A DNA stretch of 59,127 bases from Candidatus Dormiibacterota bacterium (GTDB lineage: Bacteria; Chloroflexota; Dormibacteria; Aeolococcales; Aeolococcaceae), in the NCBI GenBank assembly GCA_003153505.1, contig PLZA01000027.1, positions 1 to 59,127 on the forward strand, read 5' to 3'. Made by a program: the position numbers and the translations under genes. The notes beneath the pieces were generated by a model, which had not been told where the DNA came from, searched no databases, and saw only the letters and a list, made by a program, of their open reading frames with translations. This document shows, one piece after another, positions 35,658 to 43,366 of this stretch (the stretch's first letter is position 1; each line of letters begins with the position of its first letter).

Positions 35658-36332
35658 ATGGGGCCGACTCGAGTTCGCGTGCTGCTCTGCGACGACCATG
35701 AACTGGTGCGCCGCGGGCTCCGGGCGTTGATGGAATCCGACCTGACCGTCGAGGTCATCGGCGAGGCAGGCTCGGCCGACGAGGCCGTGAGGGTCGCGGC
35801 GGCGACCAGCCCGGACGTCGTGGTCATGGACGTGCGCATGCCCGGGCGCTCCGGTATCGAGGCCTGCCGGGACATCCGCGCCCATCGCGACCAGACGCGG
35901 GTGCTCATCCTCACGTCGTTCGCCGATGACGAGGCGCTGTTCAGCGCGATCATGGCCGGCGCCTCCGGGTACGTCCTGAAGCAGATCCACGGCAATGACC
36001 TGCTGGATGCGATCCACCGTGTTGCCCTGGGGGAGTCACTCCTCGACCCAACCGTCACCGGCCGGGTGCTTGCCCGGATCCGGGGCGACGTCGTGACGGG
36101 CGGCGAGGACGGCGGCGTTGAGCAGCTGACTCCGCAGGAGCGGCGCATCATCGGGCTCGTTGCGGAAGGGATGACCAACCGGCAGATCGGTGAGCGGGTC
36201 CATCTCGCCGAGAAGACCGTCAAGAACTACGTCAGCAACATCCTCATGAAGCTCGATCTCTCACGCCGCGCGGAGGTGGCCGCATTCATGGCCAGACGCA
36301 AGCGCGATGGCGACGCGCAGAACTGGTCCTAA
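35658..36332 (+). CDS. NarL/FixJ-family response regulator
   Basis: A 224-residue regulator. The receiver domain has the acidic pair in VLLCDDHELVRRGLRALMES, the phospho-Asp in DVVVMDVRMPGRSGIEACRD and the Lys in GYVLKQIHG. The C-terminal LuxR-type helix-turn-helix is LTPQERRIIGLVAEGMTNRQ then AEKTVKNYVSNILMKLDLSR. It is the natural partner of the GAF kinase at 33961. TACACT (35646-35651) lies 6 nt before the ATG, so expression is probably independent and leaderless. Related pairs control redox, hypoxia or nitrate responses. Confidence 0.93.
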   Translation: MGPTRVRVLLCDDHELVRRGLRALMESDLTVEVIGEAGSADEAVRVAAATSPDVVVMDVRMPGRSGIEACRDIRAHRDQTRVLILTSFADDEALFSAIMAGASGYVLKQIHGNDLLDAIHRVALGESLLDPTVTGRVLARIRGDVVTGGEDGGVEQLTPQERRIIGLVAEGMTNRQIGERVHLAEKTVKNYVSNILMKLDLSRRAEVAAFMARRKRDGDAQNWS

Positions 36333-36464
36333 CCCTCTTTCGGGACCTTTGCCCCCCGCTCCTCGCGCGAATGGATCACGGGTTGATGTCTTGTGGCACT
36401 GGCTTGTGGATGCGCATCCGGCGACTATGAGGTCCAGGTCTAATCAAATAAGGAGACACCCACC
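36333..36464. other. Intergenic region before two-TM protein
   Basis: 132 nt with no gene. It contains a TAAGGAG ribosome-binding site just before ATG 36465 and a relatively AT-rich patch at about 36440-36450. No terminator with a T-run is visible after the response regulator. Confidence 0.4.
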
Positions 36465-37061
36465 ATGACCAGTGGACTTCGTTGGCGCATCTTCGTTCTG
36501 CAGATCGGACTGATCGGCATTCTTGGTTTCGTGAGTGGGTTCGCCTTCTGGGGAAGCAACTTCGCGACGTCGACCGTGCACGACCAGCTGGCCGCACAGC
36601 AGATCTACTTCCCGGCAGCGGGCTCGCCGGAGATCACCGCTCTTCCGAAGGCGGATGCGACGGCAATGACCCAGTACGCCGGCCAGGAGCTTCTCACCGG
36701 TCAGCAGGCCGAGGTTTACGCGAACAACTTCATCAACGTCCATCTCGCCGAGATCGCCGGCGGCAAGACCTACTCACAGCTGAGCACTGCCGCACAGGCT
36801 GCGCCCAACGACACCAAGCTTGCCGGTGAAGTGGCAACGATCTTCAAGGGCACCACGCTTCGCAGCATGCTGCTGAACGCCTACGGCTGGGGACAGATCG
36901 GCCAGTTCGCGGGCTACGCGGCCATCGGACTCTTGGTTGCGACCATCGCGGTCCTCGGCGCCTTCGTCTTCGAAGTCTTCAGCTTCGCGACATCGAGAAA
37001 GAAGGAATCCACGACACGCGTGACTGCCGCACCCGCGACCCAGGCGCGGGGTATCGCGTAA
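36465..37061 (+). CDS. Two-TM membrane protein, unknown function
   Basis: A 198-residue protein with a membrane segment at about residues 9-31 (FVLQIGLIGILGFVSGFAFW) and another at about 150-172 (FAGYAAIGLLVATIAVLGAF). Between them lies a soluble domain of about 115 residues rich in Ala, Gln and Thr, probably outside the membrane given the basic C-terminal tail (SRKKESTTR). The start is well supported by AAGGAG 8 nt upstream of ATG. I do not recognise the family. A long GC hairpin after the gene suggests it ends its own transcript. Confidence 0.7.
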   Translation: MTSGLRWRIFVLQIGLIGILGFVSGFAFWGSNFATSTVHDQLAAQQIYFPAAGSPEITALPKADATAMTQYAGQELLTGQQAEVYANNFINVHLAEIAGGKTYSQLSTAAQAAPNDTKLAGEVATIFKGTTLRSMLLNAYGWGQIGQFAGYAAIGLLVATIAVLGAFVFEVFSFATSRKKESTTRVTAAPATQARGIA

Positions 37062-37085
37062 CCCCGATTCCCGGACGACTGACTC

Positions 37086-37117
37086 GACGACCCATCGGCA
37101 CCCGCCGGTGGGTCGTC
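37086..37117 (+). terminator. Terminator-like hairpin without U-tract
   Basis: GACGACCCATCGGC (37086-37099) pairs over 14 bp, with one G-T pair, with GCCGGTGGGTCGTC (37104-37117) around an ACCC loop. It lies 25 nt after the two-TM gene. No T-run follows, so it may stabilise the 3' end or terminate with help from a factor. Confidence 0.55.
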
Positions 37118-37181
37118 TGCGTGGTGCGCGCTTGCGCTCGCCCGTCATGGAAATGACATCGCGCGCTCGTATGATGGGATC

Positions 37182-37511
37182 GTGCATATGTTCTACGTCT
37201 ACGGTGGACCGTACTGGCTTGGATGGATCGTCTGGATGCTGGTGCTCATCGCCATCATCACCACCGTCGTTCTCGTCGTACGCTCATCGCGTCGCCACCC
37301 CATAACCCCGAACCAGTGGCATAGCGGGCCGTGGCAGGGGTACGGGCAGGGCTGGCCGAGCCCCGGCCTGCATGAGCTCGATATTCGCTACGCGCGCGGG
37401 GAGATCACGCGTGAGGAATATCTGCAGCGGCGCGCCGACATGCTCTCGCAACCCGTACCGCCGCCCGGCGGACCGCCTCCAGGCACGCCAGGTCCTGGTT
37501 CCCCGGCCTAG
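37182..37511 (+). CDS. Small SHOCT-domain membrane protein
   Basis: A 109-residue protein: an N-terminal membrane helix (WLGWIVWMLVLIAIITTVVL), a short linker, then a SHOCT motif LDIRYARGEITREEYLQRRA and a Pro/Gly-rich tail. SHOCT domains are short C-terminal oligomerisation modules on small membrane proteins. The GTG start at 37182 has TATGAT (37170-37175) 6 nt upstream, indicating a leaderless transcript. Its role is unknown. The 3' end overlaps by 4 nt the end of the convergent ROK-kinase gene. Confidence 0.75.
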   Translation: MHMFYVYGGPYWLGWIVWMLVLIAIITTVVLVVRSSRRHPITPNQWHSGPWQGYGQGWPSPGLHELDIRYARGEITREEYLQRRADMLSQPVPPPGGPPPGTPGPGSPA

Positions 37512-38470
37512 CGCATTCCCACGGGCACGCCGCCGAAACTGCGAACCGCCCACGCCACCGCGCCGATCAAACCGGCATCGGTGCCGAGGGCTGCGGTCAC
37601 GATCTTGCAGCGGCGATAGGGGATCTCGAAAGCGATCTCGGTCGCGGCGAGACGCGCTGGTTTGAGGAGCAGATCACCCGCATGGATCAACCCTCCGCCG
37701 ATGACGATCACGTCAGGTGCGAGCACGTTGATGAAGCCCCCGATCGCCCGCCCCAGCGCGTGGCCCGCGTCGTTGAACACCTGGAGGGCCAGAGCATCGC
37801 CCGCGTTGGCAGCGGTGACGATGGCACGAGCGTCGATCGTGGCGGGGTCGAGGCTCCGGAGTGATGACGGCGTCCCGTTGGAGAGCTCCGCGCGTGCGCG
37901 GGCGGCAATCGCGGTGCCGGATGATGCACCCTCGAGGCACCCGGGGTGGCCCTGCCCGCACGCTGGGCCGTCATCGCTGATGGGGGTGTGGCCGACCTCG
38001 CCGGCCGATCCGGTCGCCCCGTCGTAGAGGTCTCCGTCGATGAAGAGAGCGCCGCCGATGCCGGTGCTGACCGTGATGAACAGAAGATGCCGTGCGCCGC
38101 GTCCGGCACCCGCCTTGAGCTCCGCATAGCCGGCGGCCGCGGCGTCATGGCAGATGACCACCGGACACTCGACCCGCTCCGAGAGCATCGCCGCAGCGGG
38201 GACCTCGTTCCAGCCGGTCATGTTGGGCGCGTCGTGCACGACGCCGGCACCGGGATCGATCGGACCAGGGATGCCGATGGCGAGTCCGCGAATGTGGGAG
38301 TCGCCGGCGGCCTGACGGGCACAGTCGGCCACGGCATCGAGCACGGCAGCGGGACCCTCCTGCGAAGGCGTATCGCGATGCACGGGCTCGCCATGGGTGA
38401 CGTCACCGATTGCGACGGCGGCGCGGATGCTGGTGCCGCCGAGATCGACGCCGATCAGCGCCGCGGTCAT
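37508..38470 (-). CDS. ROK-family sugar kinase (glucokinase-like)
   Basis: A 320-residue ROK kinase. The ATP-binding motif is IGVDLGGTSIRAAVAIGD near the N-terminus. DAAAAGYAELKAGAGRGARH contains the catalytic-Asp region, and the ROK Cys motif reads PACGQGHPGCLEGASSGTAI, one Cys fewer than the usual C-x-C-G-x2-G-C. It is coupled to zwf (its ATG overlaps the zwf stop by 4 nt), so the pair would make glucose 6-phosphate and send it into the oxidative pentose-phosphate path. That supports glucokinase, although other ROK substrates remain possible. Confidence 0.87.
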   Translation of the reverse strand: MTAALIGVDLGGTSIRAAVAIGDVTHGEPVHRDTPSQEGPAAVLDAVADCARQAAGDSHIRGLAIGIPGPIDPGAGVVHDAPNMTGWNEVPAAAMLSERVECPVVICHDAAAAGYAELKAGAGRGARHLLFITVSTGIGGALFIDGDLYDGATGSAGEVGHTPISDDGPACGQGHPGCLEGASSGTAIAARARAELSNGTPSSLRSLDPATIDARAIVTAANAGDALALQVFNDAGHALGRAIGGFINVLAPDVIVIGGGLIHAGDLLLKPARLAATEIAFEIPYRRCKIVTAALGTDAGLIGAVAWAVRSFGGVPVGMR

Positions 38471-39897
38471 ACGGGCGCGACCGAATCGTCCCAATGACTC
38501 GGGCTCGCGATCCGTCCCGCGTCGGCGGGCCCCCAGGTGCCCGCCGCGTAGAAGGTGATCGGCGGCGGCGCCTCGATAACCGGCTCGACAGCGGCCCACC
38601 CCTGCTCGACTTCGTCCTCGCGAATGAACAGGGTGTGGTCACCCTCGAGCGCGTCGTGGAGCAGACGCTCGTACGCCTCGGGCGGAGACGTCTTGAACGA
38701 ATCGCCGTAGTTGAAATTCATATCGACCGACTGAGCAGTGACCTCCGGACCCGGTTGTTTGGCCACAAACGAGAGGGCGATGCCCTCGTCCGGCTGGATA
38801 CGCACCACCAGGCGGTTGCGGTGCAGCGTATGCACGCCCGCCGTCTTGAACAGATGCAGCGGAACATCGTGAAAGGTGATCACCACGCGCGTGTCACGGG
38901 TGGGCAGGCGCTTGCCGGTGCGCAGCAGAAAGGGCACGCCGGACCACCGCCATGACTCGAGATGCAGGCGCAGCGCCGCATACGTCTCGGTCGTCGACTT
39001 GGGGGAAACGCCCGGCTCCTTGCGATATGCGACCACCTGCTCGCCGTCGACGGTTCCAGCCGTGTACTGACCGCGGACGACGTCATGCGGTCGGATCGGC
39101 TGTATGGATTGCAGCACCTTCACCTTCTCGTTGCGGATCGCCTCGGCGTCAAAGGACAGCGGGGGGTCCATCGCAACCAGCGAGAGCACCTGGAACATGT
39201 GGTTCTGGACGATGTCACGAATCGCGCCGATCTCCTCGTACAGCTTGCCGCGCTGTTCGACGCCGAGCGACTCGGCAACAGTGATCTCCACTCGCGATAT
39301 GGCTTCGCGACTCCAGATCCGCTCGAAGAGTGAGTTGCCGAAACGAAAGACGAGGAGGTTCTGCACCGTCTCCTTGCCCATGTAGTGGTCGATGCGGAAG
39401 ATGCGTTGTTCCGGCACGACGTCGTGGAGCGTCCGATTGAGCTGCTCCGCGGACTCCAGGTCATGGCCGAAGGGCTTCTCGATGATGATCGAGGTGCCCT
39501 CGACGAGCCCCGCGGTCTTGATGCCCTCGATGAGTGAGGTGAATGCCGAGGGCGGAACAGCGAGGTACGCGATACGACGGTCGAGCGTCGTCGCTGAGCG
39601 GATCCCAGTGAGCGCGCCGTCCGCCGGGAGGGGCACGAAGTGCAGGCGCCGCGCGAACGCGGCGAACGCCGTCTTCTGCAGTGGGGTCCTGGAATACTGC
39701 TTGACTGCCGATTCAGCCAGGTCCCGGAAGCGCTGATCGTCCCAGGCGAATGGCGCCGCGCCGATGATCTGACCCTTGGCGGGCAGCAGCTTCTGCTGGT
39801 GCAGGTTGTACAGCGCCGGAATCAGCTTGCGTTGGGCGAGATCGCCGGTGGCGCCGACGATGACGATGTCCTGATCGGGCGGCGCGTGGAGCGGCAT
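38467..39897 (-). CDS. zwf: Glucose-6-phosphate 1-dehydrogenase
   Basis: A 476-residue enzyme, which oxidises glucose 6-phosphate to 6-phosphogluconolactone with NADP+. The nucleotide-binding motif is IVGATGDLAQRKLIPALYNL and the substrate-binding active-site motif is RIDHYMGKETVQNLLVFRFG. A GGGAG ribosome-binding site sits upstream of ATG 39897. The gene order zwf then ROK kinase, with a 4-nt overlap, suggests joint expression for sugar catabolism and NADPH supply. The usual actinobacterial companions (opcA, tal, tkt) are not adjacent. Confidence 0.95.
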   Translation of the reverse strand: MPLHAPPDQDIVIVGATGDLAQRKLIPALYNLHQQKLLPAKGQIIGAAPFAWDDQRFRDLAESAVKQYSRTPLQKTAFAAFARRLHFVPLPADGALTGIRSATTLDRRIAYLAVPPSAFTSLIEGIKTAGLVEGTSIIIEKPFGHDLESAEQLNRTLHDVVPEQRIFRIDHYMGKETVQNLLVFRFGNSLFERIWSREAISRVEITVAESLGVEQRGKLYEEIGAIRDIVQNHMFQVLSLVAMDPPLSFDAEAIRNEKVKVLQSIQPIRPHDVVRGQYTAGTVDGEQVVAYRKEPGVSPKSTTETYAALRLHLESWRWSGVPFLLRTGKRLPTRDTRVVITFHDVPLHLFKTAGVHTLHRNRLVVRIQPDEGIALSFVAKQPGPEVTAQSVDMNFNYGDSFKTSPPEAYERLLHDALEGDHTLFIREDEVEQGWAAVEPVIEAPPPITFYAAGTWGPADAGRIASPSHWDDSVAPV

Positions 39898-39918
39898 GGA
39901 CTCCCGACAGCGGGTCCG

Positions 39919-40797
39919 CTACCTGCCGCTGAAGTGACGCACGGTGGCGTCCACAACCTTGATCATCGCCGCGATGATGCCGCACGAGAAACTGATGACA
40001 ACAACAGGGAACTCGGCGCCCGGTGTCGAGTACGTGTACGTTGCAAGCACGGCACTCGCGAAGAGACCCATGACGCACAGCACGAGCAGCGTCACCACCG
40101 TGCGCGTCGCCGCATCCAGCTCCGGCGTGCCACGCATCGCTTCGGCCACGCTGGGGCTGAGCTGCTCGGCGGGAGCAAAGTGCCGGATGGCAAGGACGAT
40201 CAAGCGCAGCGCCAGGACCCCGACGAAGATGACGACAAGGCTGAGCGCGAGCGGCAACTCGACGCTCGGCGTGCTGTACGACAGCGCGGCAAAGAGCCCG
40301 GCAAGCAGGAGTCCCACGAGCACGGCGACCATGCCCAGCACCGTGATCCAGGTGATGGCGTCCCATGCCGGGAGCGTCACGGTCGGGAACTGGATCGGCC
40401 GGACGATCGACTCGCCACCGGTGAGCTGATCGATGAATGCCGGCTGCGCGGTCAGGCCGGAAACCCGCGCCTGCATGCCGAAGTGCACTCGTTCGGTGGC
40501 GATCGGCGATGCCGCAGCGAGCAACCCCGGTTGTGGTCCTGGGAAAAGGCGGCGCTCCTCGGTGCGGCCGTCCGGATAGCTCAATCGCAGCAGCCCGCAC
40601 TGCTCACAGTGCCAGGCGCGGATGGGCAGGCCACCGACGATCGGGCCGTAGTACGTGACCGTACGGCGAAGACCCTCCGGGCCGATCGCGCCCTCGTAGT
40701 GCGCGAACTCGTGCGCCATGATTCCGGTGACCGGCGCGGGGTGGTCGCAGGTGTCCGGCGTCGGCGTCGTGACGGAGGGTGCATCGGCGACAGCCAC
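39919..40797 (-). CDS. Membrane protein with N-terminal Cys pair and duplicated TM hairpin
   Basis: About 292 residues if begun at GTG 40797; ATG 40719 is an alternative. The soluble N-terminal part has a possible zinc-binding pair in RAWHCEQCGLLRLSYPDG. Four membrane segments follow. The second and fourth blocks look duplicated: LFAALSYSTPSVELPLAL to AIRHF, and LATYTYSTPGAEFPVVV to TVRHF, sharing Y-S-T-P-x2-E-x-P after a TM and R-H-F at the end. I do not recognise the family. It lies between zwf and ispE on the same strand without overlap. Confidence 0.6.
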   Translation of the reverse strand: MAVADAPSVTTPTPDTCDHPAPVTGIMAHEFAHYEGAIGPEGLRRTVTYYGPIVGGLPIRAWHCEQCGLLRLSYPDGRTEERRLFPGPQPGLLAAASPIATERVHFGMQARVSGLTAQPAFIDQLTGGESIVRPIQFPTVTLPAWDAITWITVLGMVAVLVGLLLAGLFAALSYSTPSVELPLALSLVVIFVGVLALRLIVLAIRHFAPAEQLSPSVAEAMRGTPELDAATRTVVTLLVLCVMGLFASAVLATYTYSTPGAEFPVVVISFSCGIIAAMIKVVDATVRHFSGR

Positions 40798-40825
40798 TGA
40801 GGATCGGATTGTAGTGCGGTGGGCG

Positions 40826-41710
40826 TCAGCCAACGGTGCGGCAGGCGCGCGCGTCGAACCCCGCTGCACGCATGGCCAGCGCCAGTTGCTCGGCGTCCTC
40901 GCGACGCCGGGTGACCGTGAACACCGCGCCGCCGCTTCCGGTGAGCCACCAGTCGACGCCGGCGACAACACCCCGTGCTCGCTCCAGGGCGTGGGCGAGC
41001 GCAGGGTTGGCCCGGCACGCCGCTGGCTCGAGCGCGCTCCCGAGGAGCTCGAGTTGGGGCGCCTGCCCGGAGCTGAGGAGCTTCGCGAGCCGATCGGAGC
41101 GACTGTCGTCGCGAATCTCCGCTGGAGTCACGGCGGCATAGGTGTCGGCTGTGGAGCTCGGCGTTGTCGACGCGATCGCCAGATGGAGGGCAGGTATGGA
41201 GAGGGCGGTGAGGCGCTCGCCGCGGCCGCGGACGCGCTGCGCCGTCAGTGAGAGCAGCGCCGGCACGTCGCTGCCGATGCTCAGCGCCGCAGCGGCGATG
41301 CGCTCGGGACCGATCACCACCCCAAGACTAGCGAGCCTGTTCACCCCCGCGCGCAGAACGGCAGCGGCGTCTGCGGAGCCGCCCCCGAGCCCCGCGCCGT
41401 GCGGAACGATCTTCGACAGCCAGACCCGGATCGCCAGCGGCCTGCCCGCCAGGGCGCGCAGGGCCTGCGCGGCGCGGAACGTGAGGTTGCCCTCGCCGGA
41501 GGGGACCCCGGCAGCGGCGGGCCCGTCCACGGTGAGGGACATCGTGTCGGCCTGGGCGAGGTCGATGCTGAGGCCGACCAGGTCATGCCAGTCGACCGGC
41601 ACCAGCACGCTGTCGATGTCGTGCCAGCCGTCGGGGCGGCGCGCGACGACCTCGAGCGAGAGATTGAGCTTTGCGTATGCGGGGACAACCCACGTGGAGA
41701 GGCGAGACAC
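40826..41710 (-). CDS. ispE: 4-diphosphocytidyl-2-C-methyl-D-erythritol kinase
   Basis: A GHMP-family kinase of about 294 residues in the MEP isoprenoid pathway. The opening VVPAYAKLNLSLEVVARRPD matches the PAKINL substrate loop. The ATP-binding motif is SKIVPHGAGLGGGSADAAAV, with P-x3-G-L-G-S/G-G-S-A. The C-terminal motif is GVDWWLTGSGGAVFTVTRR. GTG 41710 is preferred because TATATC (41718-41723, minus strand) is 7 nt upstream; a GTG nearer VVPAYAKL is possible. It is divergent from rpsT, and the -10 boxes of the two genes overlap. Confidence 0.92.
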   Translation of the reverse strand: MSRLSTWVVPAYAKLNLSLEVVARRPDGWHDIDSVLVPVDWHDLVGLSIDLAQADTMSLTVDGPAAAGVPSGEGNLTFRAAQALRALAGRPLAIRVWLSKIVPHGAGLGGGSADAAAVLRAGVNRLASLGVVIGPERIAAAALSIGSDVPALLSLTAQRVRGRGERLTALSIPALHLAIASTTPSSTADTYAAVTPAEIRDDSRSDRLAKLLSSGQAPQLELLGSALEPAACRANPALAHALERARGVVAGVDWWLTGSGGAVFTVTRRREDAEQLALAMRAAGFDARACRTVG

Positions 41711-41717
41711 AGTCGCT

Positions 41718-41725
41718 GATATACT
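41718..41725. promoter_or_regulatory. Overlapping divergent -10 boxes of ispE and rpsT
   Basis: On the plus strand TATACT (41720-41725) is a near-consensus -10 for rpsT, giving a 5' UTR of about 70 nt. On the minus strand TATATC (41723-41718) is 7 nt before the ispE start. Both directions share the same six base pairs, so the two genes should compete for polymerase. Confidence 0.5.
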
Positions 41726-41800
41726 GCTGGCTTCGTGCGTCCCTGGCTCGGAACTGCCTGGGGGGCGCGCCCAGTTATCGAGTGATCTAGAAGAGCGAGC

Positions 41801-42295
41801 ATGGCCAACTCCCGATCGGCGCGCAAGCGCATCAGGTCCAGCGAACGGAAGCACATCCGCAATCGGGCGGTGAAGTCCGCGGTCCGCACCAAGGTGATCA
41901 AGGCGCGCCATGCACTCCTTGAAGAGGGCGGCGCAACCGGTGATGCCGAGTTGCACGCTGCCATCCGCGCGCTCGATCGCGCCGCTGAGAAGGGCGTCCT
42001 CCATCGCAACAACGTTCGCCGCCGCAAGTCTCGTTTGGCGTCGATGGCAGCGCGTCTCGCCAACGTCGCCGAAGGTGCTGAGGGGGCTGCGGTCCGCTCG
42101 GCGGCTGCCGGCGGCGCCAAGGGCCGAAGTGCCAAGCAGCCGGCCCGCGCCGCGGCCGCGAAACCATCGGCCAAGCCGGCCGGCAAGGCCCCTGCTGCGA
42201 AGGCCAGCGCATCCAAGGCTGTGACTCCCAAGGCTGTGACTCCCAAGGCGGCGGCACCCGCCAAACCAGCGGCCAAGACGGCCAAGGCCAAATAG
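41801..42295 (+). CDS. rpsT: Ribosomal protein bS20 with long C-terminal extension
   Basis: 164 residues. The first 85-90 are a normal bS20: MANSRSARKRIRSSERKHIR and later HRNNVRRRKSRLASMAARLA, three basic helices that bind 16S rRNA. Normal bS20 stops there (about 85-90 aa). This protein continues for about 75 residues of Ala/Lys/Pro repeats, such as AKPSAKPAGKAPAAKASASK and the duplicated KAVTPKAVTPKA, a tail like those of histone H1-type proteins. The gene is convergent with holA, the usual neighbour. A tail this long would project from the ribosome or bind RNA/DNA; the function is unknown. Confidence 0.93.
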   Translation: MANSRSARKRIRSSERKHIRNRAVKSAVRTKVIKARHALLEEGGATGDAELHAAIRALDRAAEKGVLHRNNVRRRKSRLASMAARLANVAEGAEGAAVRSAAAGGAKGRSAKQPARAAAAKPSAKPAGKAPAAKASASKAVTPKAVTPKAAAPAKPAAKTAKAK

Positions 42296-42311
42296 CGCCT
42301 CCAGGACTGAG

Positions 42312-43319
42312 CTAGTGCCGGCGCGCGCGCTCTGCGGTCACGTCAGCGGCTGCACGAAGCACGGCGAGGCGCAGTCCGTCCGTCTCCGCGATCTCGCCGG
42401 TCTTGAGCTTGCGATCGACATCGTGGAGCGCGGCCAGCCATCCAGCGGTGGTCGACGACGAGACGCTTCTTGCCTGGCGGCTGAGGCGATCCGCCTGCCA
42501 GTCCGGCTTTCCCAGCGCTGCCGCGAGGCCGGAGCCCGAGCCATGAGCCTGGAGATAGGCCTGCGCGAGCACGAGGTCGCGGATCTGACCAGCAAGGATA
42601 GCCAGCAGATACTGGCCGGCTCGCCCCTCCGAGAGCAGCCGGTCGATTGACTCGGCTCCCTTCGCGGGGGTCGCTCCGAGCAGATCTCCGAGTGTTTCGT
42701 AGAGACCTGCGGCCTCGTCGCCCGCGACCGCCTGGCGCACATCAGTAATCGAAAGCGGTTTGCCGTTCGCGAAGGCCACGAGCTTGTCGAGCTCCGACGC
42801 GATGCTCCCGAGGTCCGGGCCGGCGACGCGTACCAGGTGCTCGACGGACCCGGAACCGAGCCACAGTCCCCTGATACCGATCTCGCGTTCGATCCACGCG
42901 CGGAGATCGCGGCCCTTGACTGCGGCGTGAAAGATGATGGAGCCGCCTCGCGCCTTCACCGCAGCGATCACCGGGTTCCGATCCGGCACCTTGGCATGCG
43001 CAACCAGACAGAGAACCGTTGTGGGTGCGAGTTCGCCGAGAATCGCCACCAAGCGGTCTGGAGGATCGACGCCACCTCGCTTGGCTGATCCTGTCAATTG
43101 GGGTGGATCTCGGAGGATCAGTGCCCGCTCGGGGTCGAAGAGCGGCATCTCGGCCACCGCGTGACGGAACTCGTTGAGCCGACCCGGGGCATCGAACACT
43201 TCAACGTCGAGCTGGGGCGGGCGGGCGCGGGCGCGCCACTCCTTCACCGAGCGATCGACGAGGAAACGCTCCTCGCCATGAATGAGCGTCAGCTGGTTCA
43301 CCGGCGGACTCGCGGCCAC
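42312..43319 (-). CDS. holA: DNA polymerase III, delta subunit
   Basis: A 335-residue clamp-loader subunit. Recognisable parts are the opening LTLIHGEERFLVDRSVKEW, then DLRAWIEREIGIRGLWLGSG and GPDLGSIASELDKLVAFANG. The C-terminal collar region includes AGQYLLAILAGQIRDLVLAQ and VDRKLKTGEIAETDGLRLAV. The gene follows comEA-comEC and converges on rpsT, a conserved bacterial neighbourhood that supports the call. GTG 43319 is preferred because GATACT is 6 nt upstream on the minus strand; GTG 43301 is an alternative. Confidence 0.92.
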   Translation of the reverse strand: MAASPPVNQLTLIHGEERFLVDRSVKEWRARARPPQLDVEVFDAPGRLNEFRHAVAEMPLFDPERALILRDPPQLTGSAKRGGVDPPDRLVAILGELAPTTVLCLVAHAKVPDRNPVIAAVKARGGSIIFHAAVKGRDLRAWIEREIGIRGLWLGSGSVEHLVRVAGPDLGSIASELDKLVAFANGKPLSITDVRQAVAGDEAAGLYETLGDLLGATPAKGAESIDRLLSEGRAGQYLLAILAGQIRDLVLAQAYLQAHGSGSGLAAALGKPDWQADRLSRQARSVSSSTTAGWLAALHDVDRKLKTGEIAETDGLRLAVLRAAADVTAERARRH

Positions 43320-43366
43320 CGATGCAGTATCGCAAGGCGCACTCCTGGCATTGCCGACCCTCCGGC

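Noticed and set aside
36240..36464. Riboswitch-like or T-box leader before the two-TM protein
   Set aside because: No conserved core or terminator could be made out.
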